Of a DNA stretch of 64,000 nt, positions 15,787-24,928 are shown piece by piece. The DNA comes from Cecembia calidifontis (GTDB taxonomy: Bacteria > Bacteroidota > Bacteroidia > Cytophagales > Cyclobacteriaceae), in NCBI RefSeq assembly GCF_004216715.1, contig NZ_SGXG01000001.1, forward strand, positions 1,927,001 to 1,991,000, given 5' to 3'. How positions within the stretch are numbered: the stretch's first letter is position 1; every line of letters begins with the position of its first letter. Made by a program: the position numbers and the translations under genes. Below the pieces are notes generated by a model. It did not search any database. It had not been told where the DNA came from and saw only the letters and a list, made by a program, of their open reading frames with translations.

Positions 15787-17215
15787 GGGACTATGACACA
15801 AACTGTGTAAGTTGGTTTCACTACTTACGAAGTTAAAGTTAAACCTCGAAATTCTCTGTGTGATTTAGAAGAAATCGCACAGGGAATTTGAGGAACCCGC
15901 GGTAGGCGCCCCCCGGTCTGTGTGTGGACAATTTCTTACCTTTATAACACACAGATTACAAAAATGAAAAAAGAAGATCTCCTAAATGATGACTTCCTCA
16001 AGCAGTTCAGGACTGCCGGGGAGCTTAATTCCTTCCTTCAACAGCTTCAGAAAAGAGCCGTTGAGAAAATGCTTGAAGGCGAGCTGGATGCCCATCTTGG
16101 CTATGAAAAGCATCAGAATTCCGATAATCCCAATTCAAGGAACGGCTATTCCACCAAAACAATAAAAAACACATTTGGGGAAGCTGAAATCAGAGTCCCA
16201 AGAGACAGGGACGGCAGCTTTGAGCCTGCCCTTGTGCCCAAACGCAGAAGCATGGCGGAGGGCGTTGAAAACGTGATCATTTCCATGTATGCCAAGGGAA
16301 TGTCAAACCAGGACATCGAAGAACAGATCCGGGAGCTTTATGACATCAATGTTTCCTCCTCCACCATCTCAAGGGTTACCGGTGCCGTAGCGGAGGATAT
16401 TGTTGCATGGAGAAACAGGCCGCTTGACCCTGTATACCTGATCGTTTGGATGGATGGTATATCCTTCAAAGTCAGGGAGAACTCCAAAGTGGTCAACAAG
16501 ACCGTTTATATTGCCGTTGGCCTCAGAACTAACGGCCTTAAAGAGATCCTAGGCCTTTGGCTTGGCAAGAATGAATCTTCGGCTTTCTGGATGGGGGTAC
16601 TCACCGACCTGAAAGCCAGAGGGGTTGAAGATATTCTCATAACGGCAACTGACAACCTGAACGGGTTTACTGATACGATAAAAGCTTCATTCCCCCAATC
16701 AGTCACTCAGATATGTGTCGTCCACCAGATCAGAAACGCATGTAGATATGTCGCATGGAAAGACCGCAGGGCGTTTACAAGGGATATGAAGGAAATTTAT
16801 ACCGCCCCTACAAAAGATGCTGCTTGGGCTGCCCTGAACGATTTTGCCAAAAAATGGGAATCCAAATACGCTTATGCCATCAAAAGCTGGAGGGACAACT
16901 GGGATGAACTCACCGTTTTCTTCGATTACCCGGCTGAAATCCGTAAAATCATCTATACCACCAACCTGATTGAAAATCTCAATGGAAAGATCAGAAAATA
17001 CACCAAAAACAAGCTCTCTTTCCCGACAGATGATGCCGTAATGAAGTCTGTTTTCCTGGCTGCAAGAGAAGCATCGAAAAAATGGACTATGCCTATCAGA
17101 GACTGGGGAGCTATTCTTAACAGTTTCCTGCTTATATTTGGTGATAGGGTCAGGCTTCTTGATACCTGACAATAAAACCATAATTTGAAGTTTACACACT
17201 TATCGGGATAGTGTC
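15787..17215 (+). mobile_element. IS256-type insertion sequence (1429 bp)
   Basis: The ends are GGGACTATGACAC... on the left and ...GGGATAGTGTC on the right, imperfect inverted repeats. An 8-bp target duplication CAATTTGT lies at 15779-15786 and 17216-17223. It splits a member of the ELLDH operon. A solo copy of its right end occurs at 8714-8741. Confidence 0.9.
15964..17169 (+). CDS. IS256-family (Mutator-type) transposase
   Basis: The transposase has 401 residues from ATG 15964, giving MKKEDLLNDDFLKQF. The family pattern is clear: an early LQKRAVEKMLEGELDAHLGY segment, RNGYSTKTI, the catalytic Asp in VWMDGISFKV, the second in TATDNLNGF, VVHQIRNA, and a C-terminal TTNLIENLNGKIRKYTKNK block holding the Glu. 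No frameshift is seen; it is probably active. Confidence 0.95.
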   Translation: MKKEDLLNDDFLKQFRTAGELNSFLQQLQKRAVEKMLEGELDAHLGYEKHQNSDNPNSRNGYSTKTIKNTFGEAEIRVPRDRDGSFEPALVPKRRSMAEGVENVIISMYAKGMSNQDIEEQIRELYDINVSSSTISRVTGAVAEDIVAWRNRPLDPVYLIVWMDGISFKVRENSKVVNKTVYIAVGLRTNGLKEILGLWLGKNESSAFWMGVLTDLKARGVEDILITATDNLNGFTDTIKASFPQSVTQICVVHQIRNACRYVAWKDRRAFTRDMKEIYTAPTKDAAWAALNDFAKKWESKYAYAIKSWRDNWDELTVFFDYPAEIRKIIYTTNLIENLNGKIRKYTKNKLSFPTDDAVMKSVFLAAREASKKWTMPIRDWGAILNSFLLIFGDRVRLLDT

Positions 17216-17408
17216 CAATTTGTCTACAGTATCCTATAGTAAAAGTCTGATCCAACTCAGCCAATACATCTTCTAGAGACCTTTTCTCCTCCTGTTCCAA
17301 GGCCGTTTGATAGTGGTCCAATACCTCATCCCTTACCTCGATATATGGGATACGCTTACCATTGATATGGTAATGCAGGTTTTCTATATCTTTTTCAGTC
17401 AACTTCAT
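17216..17408 (-). pseudogene. 5' part of an 'EVLDH' membrane protein gene split by IS256
   Basis: ATG 17408 begins MKLTEKDIENLHYHINGK, then IPYIEVRDEVLDHYQTALEQ, the shared N-terminal domain. Beyond 17216 the frame runs into the element and stops at 16953. The ATG overlaps the stop of the 41-codon gene upstream (ATGA). The C-terminal half is at 15261-15778. Confidence 0.88.
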
Positions 17409-17530
17409 ATCAAAGCTTTTTTAGATTTGATTTTCCAGACTTCTATCAGAATCTCAGCTGAGGATATCTCTTTCCGCATGATCGCTTTGCGGATTTCTTG
17501 GAGTTCTATGTTGGTTAGTTGGCGGGTCAC
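17405..17530 (-). CDS. Small basic protein, 41 residues, first gene of the ELLDH operon
   Basis: A GTG at 17530 opens MTRQLTNIELQEIRKAIMRK..., a short charged helical protein ending ...SKKALI. Its stop overlaps the next ATG (ATGA at 17405-17408), the same coupling seen throughout the operon. It has no membrane segment and an unknown function. The GTG start is the weak point of the call. Confidence 0.55.
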   Translation of the reverse strand: MTRQLTNIELQEIRKAIMRKEISSAEILIEVWKIKSKKALI

Positions 17531-17594
17531 TGTATTACTTTTATACTTTCAGGTGTAAGAATAATCAAAGAATGCTTGCTAATTAATGACTCCA

Positions 17595-17825
17595 TTAAGC
17601 GCTGATTTTAAAGTCTTTGGTATTTGCCATCTGTGCTGCATAAGCTAAGCAGGCCAATATATCCTCTTTTTCAAGGTCCTTAAATTCCTTTAGTAAATCT
17701 TCAACAGTATCGCCTCCTGCCAAATACTCAAGGATATATGCAACACCATATCGGGTATTTCTGATAGTTGGTTTGCCATGCGCGATATCTGGATTGATCG
17801 TAATTCTTTTTAGTAAATCTTCCAT
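17595..17825 (-). CDS. DUF433-family protein (antitoxin-like), no partner seen
   Basis: This 76-residue protein matches the DUF433 pattern: RITINPDIAHGKPTIRNTRYGVAYILEYLAGGDTVEDLL followed by LEKEDILACLAYAA. The family usually serves as the antitoxin-like partner of DUF5615 PIN-like proteins, encoded just downstream. Here only a 60-base gap and then the ELLDH operon follow, so the partner is missing. Confidence 0.88.
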   Translation of the reverse strand: MEDLLKRITINPDIAHGKPTIRNTRYGVAYILEYLAGGDTVEDLLKEFKDLEKEDILACLAYAAQMANTKDFKISA

Positions 17826-17942
17826 ATTTAAAGTTTGTGTTTTATTATATGATTAGTTTTTTCATGTAGTGATTGTAGTGATTTCTCCCAACGGGCGCAA
17901 AGTTTTCGCCACGCTCGCTATGGTTAATTTTTTTAATCTATA

Positions 17943-19608
17943 CCTTAAATCCGCAGGGCGGATTTAAAAAAAGCCGAAAAAGTGGCTGAATTTATTCAAT
18001 TCAGGCTTTTCCGGCTCGTTTTTTTTTCACTTATTTAGGTGTTACCACACATCCTTGATAAGCGGTATGAAAATTACGAATTCGACAGAAAAAATCACAC
18101 CTTTCGGAGGTTTTAATTTTGTTTTTAACTCTTTCAAAAATTCTGGTCTCCCAGAACTCATTGATAATCAATTGGGGGTTAGAGCCTTAAGGGGAGGGTT
18201 TTCATACAGTGACATTTTCGCCAATCATATGGCTATTTTCTTTAATGGTGGCGACTGTACTGAAGATATCAATGTTCACTTGAGAGACGCACTTGAACAG
18301 GTCCCTTCATTTTCAGTATGCAGTGCCGATACAATTCTGAGAGGTATCAAAGAGCTTGCTGTTGATACAGAACTCTTTATAAATCCGTCCAGTGGAGTAA
18401 GCCATGAATTTAATATCAATGGAAAACTCAACAGCTTGTTGTTAAAATCAGCTTGTAAGACCGGATTACTCAAGTCAGGTGTTGCTTACGACCTCGATTA
18501 TGACAACACCGTCATTCCAACTGAAAAGTACGATTCAAAAAAGACATATAAACACGTCTATGGATATCAGCCAGGTGTAGCTTCCATAGCACATCCTGAA
18601 TTTTCACAGGCCATTCCTGTGTACGTAGAGGGCAGAAATGGCAACAGTCAGGCCAAATATTTGCAGGCTGATACACTTACACGCATGTTTGGGCAGCTTA
18701 CCAATGAAAATATCCGTATCGGAAGGTTCAGAGCCGATTCAGCATCCTATCAGGAAGAAGTTCTCCGCACACTGGAAGCACATACCGAAAGCTTTTATAT
18801 ACGGGCAAACAGATGTGCCAAACTGGATAATATCCTTGGAAGTATAGCCCCTGAGAAGTGGCAGAAAATACGTTTGGGTGTACAGGAAATGGAAGTTACT
18901 GACCTATCCGACTACAAACCTTTCGGTAAAGACAGGTCTTACAGGCTGGTCATTACCAGAATCAGGCGTAAAGACGGGCAGGCAGATGTGTTTAGTGGAG
19001 ATGCATTTACTTACAGGGCTATTCTGACCAATGAACATACATCGTCCAATGAAGCTGTTGTAAGGTTTTATAACGCCCGGGGTGCAAGCGAACGCTTGTT
19101 TGATGTACTCAACAATGACTTTGGCTGGTCTAAGTTGCCCTGTTCGTTCCTTGCAGAGAATACCTCCTTTATGCTTATGACGGCTATGTATGCCAATTTT
19201 TACACCTATATCATTGGAGAGTATTCCAGAAAAGTTGATTGGCTTAAGCCTACCGACAGGCTCAAGAAGTTTATCTTCAGATTTATCACTGTTTCAGCCA
19301 AGTGGATAAGAACGGGAAGAAGAGAAGTGCTCAAACTGTTCACGAGTAAGGATTACAAGCCGATTTTGAACTAAATTCAGATAAAAACCCCTCAGGAGCT
19401 CAAAAAATAAAGATTTACAGGGAAGAGGTATGCCTTTTCCATTAAAATTGAGGAAAAAAAACCGTCCATTTTATCCTCAAACCTAAAATCCATTGTCTCA
19501 AAACTATGAACACTCTTCAATCAAAGGGAAGAAATTCCCGAACTAGACCAAAAATGAACACAAACAAGCAGATTCAAATCTCCAAACTAAAATCCTGCGG
19601 ATTTTAGG
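17943..19608 (+). mobile_element. IS1380-type insertion sequence, copy 1 (1666 bp)
   Basis: The ends are CCTTAAATCCGCAGG (left) and CCTGCGGATTTTAGG (right), near-perfect inverted repeats. A 5-bp duplication CTATA lies at 17938-17942 and 19609-19613. It is almost identical to copy 2 at 38746-40410, from which it differs by one base in an A-run near the right end. Confidence 0.92.
18067..19374 (+). CDS. IS1380-family transposase, copy 1
   Basis: The transposase has 435 residues from ATG 18067 (MKITNSTEKITPFGGF). It carries the IS1380 features: an early GGFNFV segment, YDLDYDNTVIPTEKYDSKKTYK with catalytic Asp residues, RFRADSASYQEEVL, and a C-terminal NARGASERLFDVLNNDFGWSKLP with the Glu. Its protein is identical to that of copy 2. 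Confidence 0.95.
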   Translation: MKITNSTEKITPFGGFNFVFNSFKNSGLPELIDNQLGVRALRGGFSYSDIFANHMAIFFNGGDCTEDINVHLRDALEQVPSFSVCSADTILRGIKELAVDTELFINPSSGVSHEFNINGKLNSLLLKSACKTGLLKSGVAYDLDYDNTVIPTEKYDSKKTYKHVYGYQPGVASIAHPEFSQAIPVYVEGRNGNSQAKYLQADTLTRMFGQLTNENIRIGRFRADSASYQEEVLRTLEAHTESFYIRANRCAKLDNILGSIAPEKWQKIRLGVQEMEVTDLSDYKPFGKDRSYRLVITRIRRKDGQADVFSGDAFTYRAILTNEHTSSNEAVVRFYNARGASERLFDVLNNDFGWSKLPCSFLAENTSFMLMTAMYANFYTYIIGEYSRKVDWLKPTDRLKKFIFRFITVSAKWIRTGRREVLKLFTSKDYKPILN

Positions 19609-19678
19609 CTATAATTAATTTTAAAATCAATGTTCAATATTTCGTTGCGTCATTCGTTGCGAACCTTGCGTGAACCCT

Positions 19679-20023
19679 TTAAGCCAAACCCGGCTTCCAT
19701 TCAGGATCCAGGATACGTTGGAGGTTACCTACGAAACTCTGTAACTCGGACATCTTGGCACTGACTTCCTTTTGCCCATTCTTGGTCAGGCTATAGTATT
19801 TCCTTACCCTATTGTCCACTTGTTGGATTTCAGTGGTCAGCAGTCCTTCTGCTTCCAATTTATGCAGGGCAGGGTAGAGGGCGCCCTCAGTAATTTTGAT
19901 TTCGCCTTCGGTCAGTTCCTTTACCCGTTGGGTTATCTCATAGCCGTACATTTTTTCATTCTCTTCCAGCAGTTTGAGGATGATAGTCTGTAGGCTTCCT
20001 TTGATCAGATTGTTATTAGACAT
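19679..20023 (-). CDS. PadR-family transcription regulator
   Basis: This regulator has about 114 residues from ATG 20023. Its winged helix-turn-helix has the PadR signature (ILKLLEENEKMYGYEITQRV, then ITEGALYPALHKLEAEGLL, and RKYYSLTKNG). PadR proteins usually repress a neighbouring membrane-protein operon. The ELLDH operon lies downstream on the same strand, now separated by IS1380 copy 1 and the DUF433 gene. A regulatory link is plausible but unproven. Confidence 0.93.
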   Translation of the reverse strand: MSNNNLIKGSLQTIILKLLEENEKMYGYEITQRVKELTEGEIKITEGALYPALHKLEAEGLLTTEIQQVDNRVRKYYSLTKNGQKEVSAKMSELQSFVGNLQRILDPEWKPGLA

Positions 20024-20585
20024 GGTGTTTAAGTACATTGGATGGCTAAATATATAAAAAAATTACATACATAAGAAACTTGGGTATTTTTTTTTAAGAG
20101 ACTAGACACAAGACATAAGACACAAGAAGCAAGAGGTTAGACTTTGGGCACCTATATTTTTCTGTTTTTTGACGCTGAAGGCGTCCAATACCGCAGGTTA
20201 TTTGCCCCGGGCCGCTGCCCGGGAAAGGGTGGAGAAGGGTATTACCGGCCTTCCCAACTCCGCGAGGAGTTGAATTAAAAGAGAGATGTTGAAAGTCGGA
20301 TTTTAGAAAAGGCCTGAAAAACCGATGGTAAAAGAGGGATTTCGAAAGTGGAATGTCGGAAATAAAAATCCGCGAAGATCTACCAAATCTGCGTCATCTG
20401 TGTGCTATCATCTTTTCCGTTATAGATGGTAGAAGTTGGATATCGAAAAGTCGTCATCCGATTTTTTGGGTTAAATCATTAGGGGTAATAGGGATTTCAA
20501 AGGATTGGTGATTTGTCAAAAAATAATCTTAGCTACTGATAATATCCCAATCGGAATTTAGTTGTATATTAGTATTTTAAGTCTC
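20024..20585. other. Gene-free spacer rich in palindromes
   Basis: About 560 bases contain a degenerate CAAGA-type simple repeat (20099-20142) and a REP-like cluster (20171-20272). No convincing open frame was found. The PadR promoter must lie near 20024-20100. Confidence 0.55.
20171..20272. repeat. REP-like cluster of three hairpins
   Basis: Three stems lie in series: GACGC-TGAAG-GCGTC (20171-20185), CCCGGGC-CGCT-GCCCGGG (20206-20223) and CAACTCC-GCGA-GGAGTTG (20255-20272). They are GC-rich against an AT-rich background, typical of dispersed intergenic palindromes. Confidence 0.6.
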
Positions 20586-21324
20586 ATGATGAAAAAGCTG
20601 TTTTTGCTTGCCATCTTTTTCTGGGCTGTCCTTTTTAGCGCTATGGCTCAGCGTAATTTTCATATAGAAATATCAGGAGGTCCATCCCGTTCCTTTTTAA
20701 GTTATGAGAATTCTGCTTTTGAACCCTATTTCAGGTCTAACACCAAATGGGCCTGGCAGGGGAGTTTGAGAGGGTTTTATGAATTGGGGAATGATTTAGA
20801 GCTAGGGGTTCAGTTCGATTTGGTAAAGAGAAACCATTGGAGGACATTTTTGTATGATACAGTAAGTTCATTGTCCTTTCTGGGAGACAATGTTTTTCAA
20901 ATGGGATTTGTCTTACGAAAAACCTATTTTAAACCAAATCAGACTGGGTTTTTCTGGCAGCTTGGGTCAAGTTTAATTTTTCCTCCGCCAGCTTTTAACC
21001 CCACTGTTACCGAGGATCCAATAGATGGATTAGAAACCGGAATGGTCATAAATACTTTAGGTTTGGGGTTAAACGCTGAAGTTGGATATAAAATACTAAA
21101 CCGAAAAGAAAATTACTTCACCGCCGGGCTTCGCTATCAGCAGGGATTATATAATTTCCAGCAATTGAATGCTCCAATATTTGGCTTAGACGGAAGGCCA
21201 GGGGTGCATCAGGTTACATCTAAGGGGTCTTTTGCTTCTGCTTTTTTAGGCTATGGAATCAATACTTCCAATTGGAGTAGGCATAAAAGAAAAATTCCCA
21301 AGCGCTATTATAACCAAAACAAAA
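20586..21324 (+). pseudogene. Outer-membrane barrel protein, 5' part, split by IS4-type element
   Basis: ATG 20586 begins a signal peptide (MMKKLFLLAIFFWAVLFSAMAQ) and a beta-barrel-like domain ending GYGINTSNWSRHKRK, closely resembling the C-terminus of the separate protein at 24929-25603 (GYGINFDNWSKRK). The element enters at 21325, and the frame then runs 22 codons into it. Removing it rejoins NQNK to MIKNDLSNADG in frame, giving a 484-codon gene with the 3' part at 22669-23381. Confidence 0.85.
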
Positions 21325-22661
21325 TCAATGCTGTCCTAAATAATTTACAAGACAGATGTTTAGCTGTGTTTCTGCAATTTCTATTGTGATTTTATCTGTA
21401 ATCCGGAAATAGAACCCCCTGTTGGCTTTTTTGAGGAGGTTTTTCATGGTCTTCAAAGGGTTTGTCCAGCCACTTTTGCAGCTCTATTTTAACGAATATG
21501 TTCAGTCTGATAAATGCAACCAGATTGGACAGATGCCATCCGAATTTAGCGGTTGCCTTCATCACTTTTAGGAGCAGAATGGTGATCAGCGCGGTCCATA
21601 TCTGGATCATCACGGCATTTTTCGATGTTCCGATAAAGGTTTTGATATGGAGTAACTGCTTGATGTCCCTGAAGAAGATCTCAATCTCCCATCGGCACCG
21701 GTAAAGATCACCGATTGTCTTTGCTGACCATTTGAAGTTATTGGTAATCAGTTCGACGGTCTGTCGGTTTTTTTCGTCCCATACAGCCACTCTTCTGAGT
21801 TTTCCGGGGTACTTCACTTTTGACTGCGGGTTTACCAGTTCAATTTCTTCGTCTATCAGTACTTCCTGTGCAGTATTTTCAGGGAGTCGACGTTCATTGA
21901 TTGTGCTGAACTTAAGGTTATCCTTGTGCCTTATGACGAAAAAGACCCCCTTGCTGTCCCAAATGTTGAGCATCGGAAAGTCATTGTAATAGCGGTCCGC
22001 CACTATAACGGATCCTTTCTCCAAAGGAATATCATAAGCGCCTTTATTGTCTGCCATACTTCCTTCTGTAATATTCACATAAACAGGGAGTTTCCCGTCA
22101 TAGTCCAGAAGCGTATGCATCTTTACAGCACCCTTTTTGGTCCTGAAGGTTGCCCAGTCAAACATCGAAAGGCAAAGACTTACCACCGTGGAGTCGAGCA
22201 GATAGACGGGAGCCTTGATCCGTAGTTTTACCCTGCTCAGGGACGCCTGCTGTCCTAAATGCTTCAGAAGCCCGTAATACAGCTCCTTGAACAGGTCAGA
22301 GTCCCTGCGCTTGTTCTGATAACTGATACTGGACTTGGATGGTGCCTTGGCAATCCCCAGATGGTTGAGGTTCCCCGTGGCCGAACGCAGGCCGTTTGAA
22401 ATATCCCTTACAGAAGTACTTTTGGCAAAATGGCAAAAAAGCATGGAAACCAAATGCGTCCAGCTGTCAAAGCCTTTGCAGCCCTTGTCCGTTTGCTTCT
22501 CTTCAACCAGTTTCTTGAAAATTGAACGCTCGATTTTTTTAATAATCTGAGAAAACAATGTAATATTACTCATGGGAGGTTTATGTTTTTTGGTGCAAAC
22601 CCAAAATAGCTATTTTGGGCAAAAAACCAGACCTCTCATATTTTATTTAGGACGGTATTGA
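21325..22661 (-). mobile_element. IS4-type insertion sequence (1337 bp), copy 1
   Basis: The ends are TCAATGCTGTCCTAAATAA and TTATTTAGGACGGTATTGA (17 of 19 matched). A 7-bp duplication AACAAAA lies at 21318-21324 and 22662-22668. It is the same 1337-bp element as at 53294-54630. Confidence 0.92.
21392..22573 (-). CDS. IS4-family transposase, copy 1 of the 1337-bp element
   Basis: This DDE transposase has 393 residues. Catalytic Asp residues lie in YLLDSTVVSLC and VIVADRYYND, and the YREK signature is DLYRCRWEIEIFFRDIKQLLHIK. The N-terminus (FDSWTHLVSMLFCHFAKSTSVRDIS) is a DUF4372-like pattern. It is unrelated at the sequence level to the 1446-bp IS4-type element at 5117. Its protein is identical to that of the copy at 53361. 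Confidence 0.95.
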   Translation of the reverse strand: MSNITLFSQIIKKIERSIFKKLVEEKQTDKGCKGFDSWTHLVSMLFCHFAKSTSVRDISNGLRSATGNLNHLGIAKAPSKSSISYQNKRRDSDLFKELYYGLLKHLGQQASLSRVKLRIKAPVYLLDSTVVSLCLSMFDWATFRTKKGAVKMHTLLDYDGKLPVYVNITEGSMADNKGAYDIPLEKGSVIVADRYYNDFPMLNIWDSKGVFFVIRHKDNLKFSTINERRLPENTAQEVLIDEEIELVNPQSKVKYPGKLRRVAVWDEKNRQTVELITNNFKWSAKTIGDLYRCRWEIEIFFRDIKQLLHIKTFIGTSKNAVMIQIWTALITILLLKVMKATAKFGWHLSNLVAFIRLNIFVKIELQKWLDKPFEDHEKPPQKSQQGVLFPDYR

Positions 22662-22668
22662 AACAAAA

Positions 22669-23381
22669 TGATCAAAAATGACCTGTCCAATGCAGATGGT
22701 TTTTACCTGATGGCTTATGGAGGCTTTAGAATAAAGCAGCCGACAACTCCCGAACAGGATATTTATTTTAACAGTAGTGGCCAATTTAGCCTTGTATTTG
22801 GATACAAGTGGAACAATTACTCCTTAGAAGCTGGTTATGGTCAGTTTTCAGCAGGGAATCCTATTGCTATAGACCATGGTAGTTTTGTTTGGAATGAATG
22901 GATTGTTTATGGAATCAATACCCCTCATGTTCCCATTACCTTTAAATACGATATACCGCTCTCAGATTGGAAAACTGTGCGATTTGGTCCTAGTTTTGGG
23001 ACTTCTGTTCTGCTAAGTGACAACACCCTAACGAGGGATTTTACCTTTAGGTCTAACGGTAGTGTGATTTTTAATGATCAAACCCAAATTGGTGTTGCCG
23101 GGGTTGTTAAAAGTATTCCAATTGAAATTCGAAAGCATTTTTTGTTCAATGCTGGCATGCATTTAGAATTCCAGGTTTTCAATTCCAGCTTTATGAGTTT
23201 GAATGTTACCAGGAATTTTGGATCACCGGTAATCAGTAACATTTCGGTTGATTACCTTATTGAAGGAATAAATTATCAATTCAATCAGGAAGCCACACTA
23301 AATGGTTTTAGATTTGATTTCGGCTGGAAGTTGCCTTTGAATATTTTGGATAAGCAGAAAAAGATGGCCATGTTAAAATAA
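22669..23381 (+). pseudogene. Outer-membrane barrel protein, 3' part
   Basis: This continues the gene interrupted at 21325. About 236 residues form a second barrel-like domain (FYLMAYGGFRIKQ, FGYKWNNYSLEAGYG, LEFQVFNSSF) ending in RFDFGWKLPLNILDKQKK. On its own it has an ATG at 22669 but no signal peptide, so the product would not be exported. Function unknown. Confidence 0.8.
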
Positions 23382-23432
23382 GATGGTTCAAGTTGCGGTC
23401 AGCAGGATATCCCAAGCCATTCCAATAGATTA

Positions 23433-24719
23433 CTATTCAATAGGATTCTCTAATTTGCCCATAAACAAGATAGCACCGCTGTGTTTTTCTTGGATAAAAA
23501 AGATAAAGGGCCTATCCAATGTTAAAACAACAGGTTCTGATGGACCCATATTTATTCTCTCCACGATTTCTACAATTGTGGCGGCAGCTGCTTCAGTACC
23601 CTTTTCATCCACCTCGATCAAAGCCTCATGGATCACCCTATTGATTTTAAGATAATTAGTTGGGTTGGAAAAAAGTTTGGTGAAATTATCAGGGTGGTAA
23701 TCAAATGGTTTTTCCAGTCCTAAAGCCATAAGGTCTTCTGCCATATTGGGTATTCTGTACTGAATTTTGAATTTGGGCATTTTCAAAATTAAATTGATAT
23801 CCCTTGCATCTTTTTTCCATTTCTCCAGGTTTTCTAAGGTCAAATAAGAAGCTAATGCTGCCGTATTTCCTTCTTGTCCAATCAGTACACCCATGTTGTA
23901 CTGGCCTGAACTGTAAGGGATTTCTAGGTAGCCATAATCTGCCGTGCCATAAGATCTGAATCCAGCTGCTTTGCCAAGATCCATCATGTCAACCATCACT
24001 TCCTGGCCATTGTACGGAAAGAATTTTTCTTTTTTGGTGTTTGCTTTCGGGAAATTGTATGTCCAATCCGCCTTGAAGTAAATGGCATTGACCAGGTACA
24101 TCACTGCATTTTCAGGGATATTGTCGAGCATATCTCTGATGAGATTGTTGGTTTGCCGGGCAATCCAATTGTTAATGACATTGACAGCATTTGGGTTGCC
24201 CATATCCAGTGCAGCAACCTCTGCATGGTAATACCTTTGGGCAATTTCTTTGAATGGAGCGTAGACTTGATAACCTTGTTTGTACCAGATCGCATTGGCT
24301 ATGGCCAATTTTACTTTGGGGTCCAATTGCAATAAAAACTCGGTCAGTTCTTTGGAACCTTGGTTGGCCTCATCCAGGCTAAGTCCTTGGTATCTTAAAA
24401 CATTTTTAAATTCCTCCAAGATCTCTCCTTGGCTTCCGTTCATGGTCATAGACAAGGCCTGATGGATACTGAATGGGCTGAAAAAAAGGTTTTTCTCTGA
24501 TTCCTTGTTTCCGATCTGCTGAAAAAGGTCGATGGCAAATTTGGTGCTTGATTGCGAAAGCCTTTCCTCTGTTGCACTGAGTGCTCTCAAATTGGGCTCT
24601 ACCCGGCCGGTGAGCGGATCTTCACTGGGAAGGCAGCCAGCTGTTATGATTAGAAAGAATAGAAATCCCAATATTTTTTTCCCAGATGCTTTGATGGTGA
24701 TTAAGGCTTTCATGGTCAT
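23433..24719 (-). CDS. Serpin-family protease inhibitor, lipoprotein
   Basis: This 428-residue protein has a lipoprotein signal (LGFLFFLIITAGC) followed by a full serpin domain: FSPFSIHQALSMTMNGSQGE, VNAIYFKADW, and the C-terminal signature VVLTLDRPFIFFIQEKHSGA, then ILFMGKLENP. The hinge EVDEKGTEAAAAT is the inhibitory type, with small residues at P15-P9. Counting from the hinge, P1 is Arg (VER-INMG), which would suggest a trypsin-like target; this is inferred. It is surface-anchored and convergent with the split barrel gene. Confidence 0.96.
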   Translation of the reverse strand: MTMKALITIKASGKKILGFLFFLIITAGCLPSEDPLTGRVEPNLRALSATEERLSQSSTKFAIDLFQQIGNKESEKNLFFSPFSIHQALSMTMNGSQGEILEEFKNVLRYQGLSLDEANQGSKELTEFLLQLDPKVKLAIANAIWYKQGYQVYAPFKEIAQRYYHAEVAALDMGNPNAVNVINNWIARQTNNLIRDMLDNIPENAVMYLVNAIYFKADWTYNFPKANTKKEKFFPYNGQEVMVDMMDLGKAAGFRSYGTADYGYLEIPYSSGQYNMGVLIGQEGNTAALASYLTLENLEKWKKDARDINLILKMPKFKIQYRIPNMAEDLMALGLEKPFDYHPDNFTKLFSNPTNYLKINRVIHEALIEVDEKGTEAAAATIVEIVERINMGPSEPVVLTLDRPFIFFIQEKHSGAILFMGKLENPIE

Positions 24720-24928
24720 TTTTTTTATATAAGACGCTGAAACTATGTGAACTGCTACAATACTGCTGAGAAAAAATTGATTGACATGCTTGATTTTGTA
24801 TTCAGGTTGAAAATAAAGTATGCTTTAATTTACATTTTTTAACTAAGGGATTAACATTTGTTAAGTTGTATCGAAAGGCTTAATAATTCAAAATTTTTCA
24901 TATTTGTACAGCTAACCTCATTTATATC

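Noticed and set aside
16953..17408. A 151-residue protein reading from the split gene into IS256
   Set aside because: The last part is element sequence read in an unrelated frame; the true gene continues at 15778.
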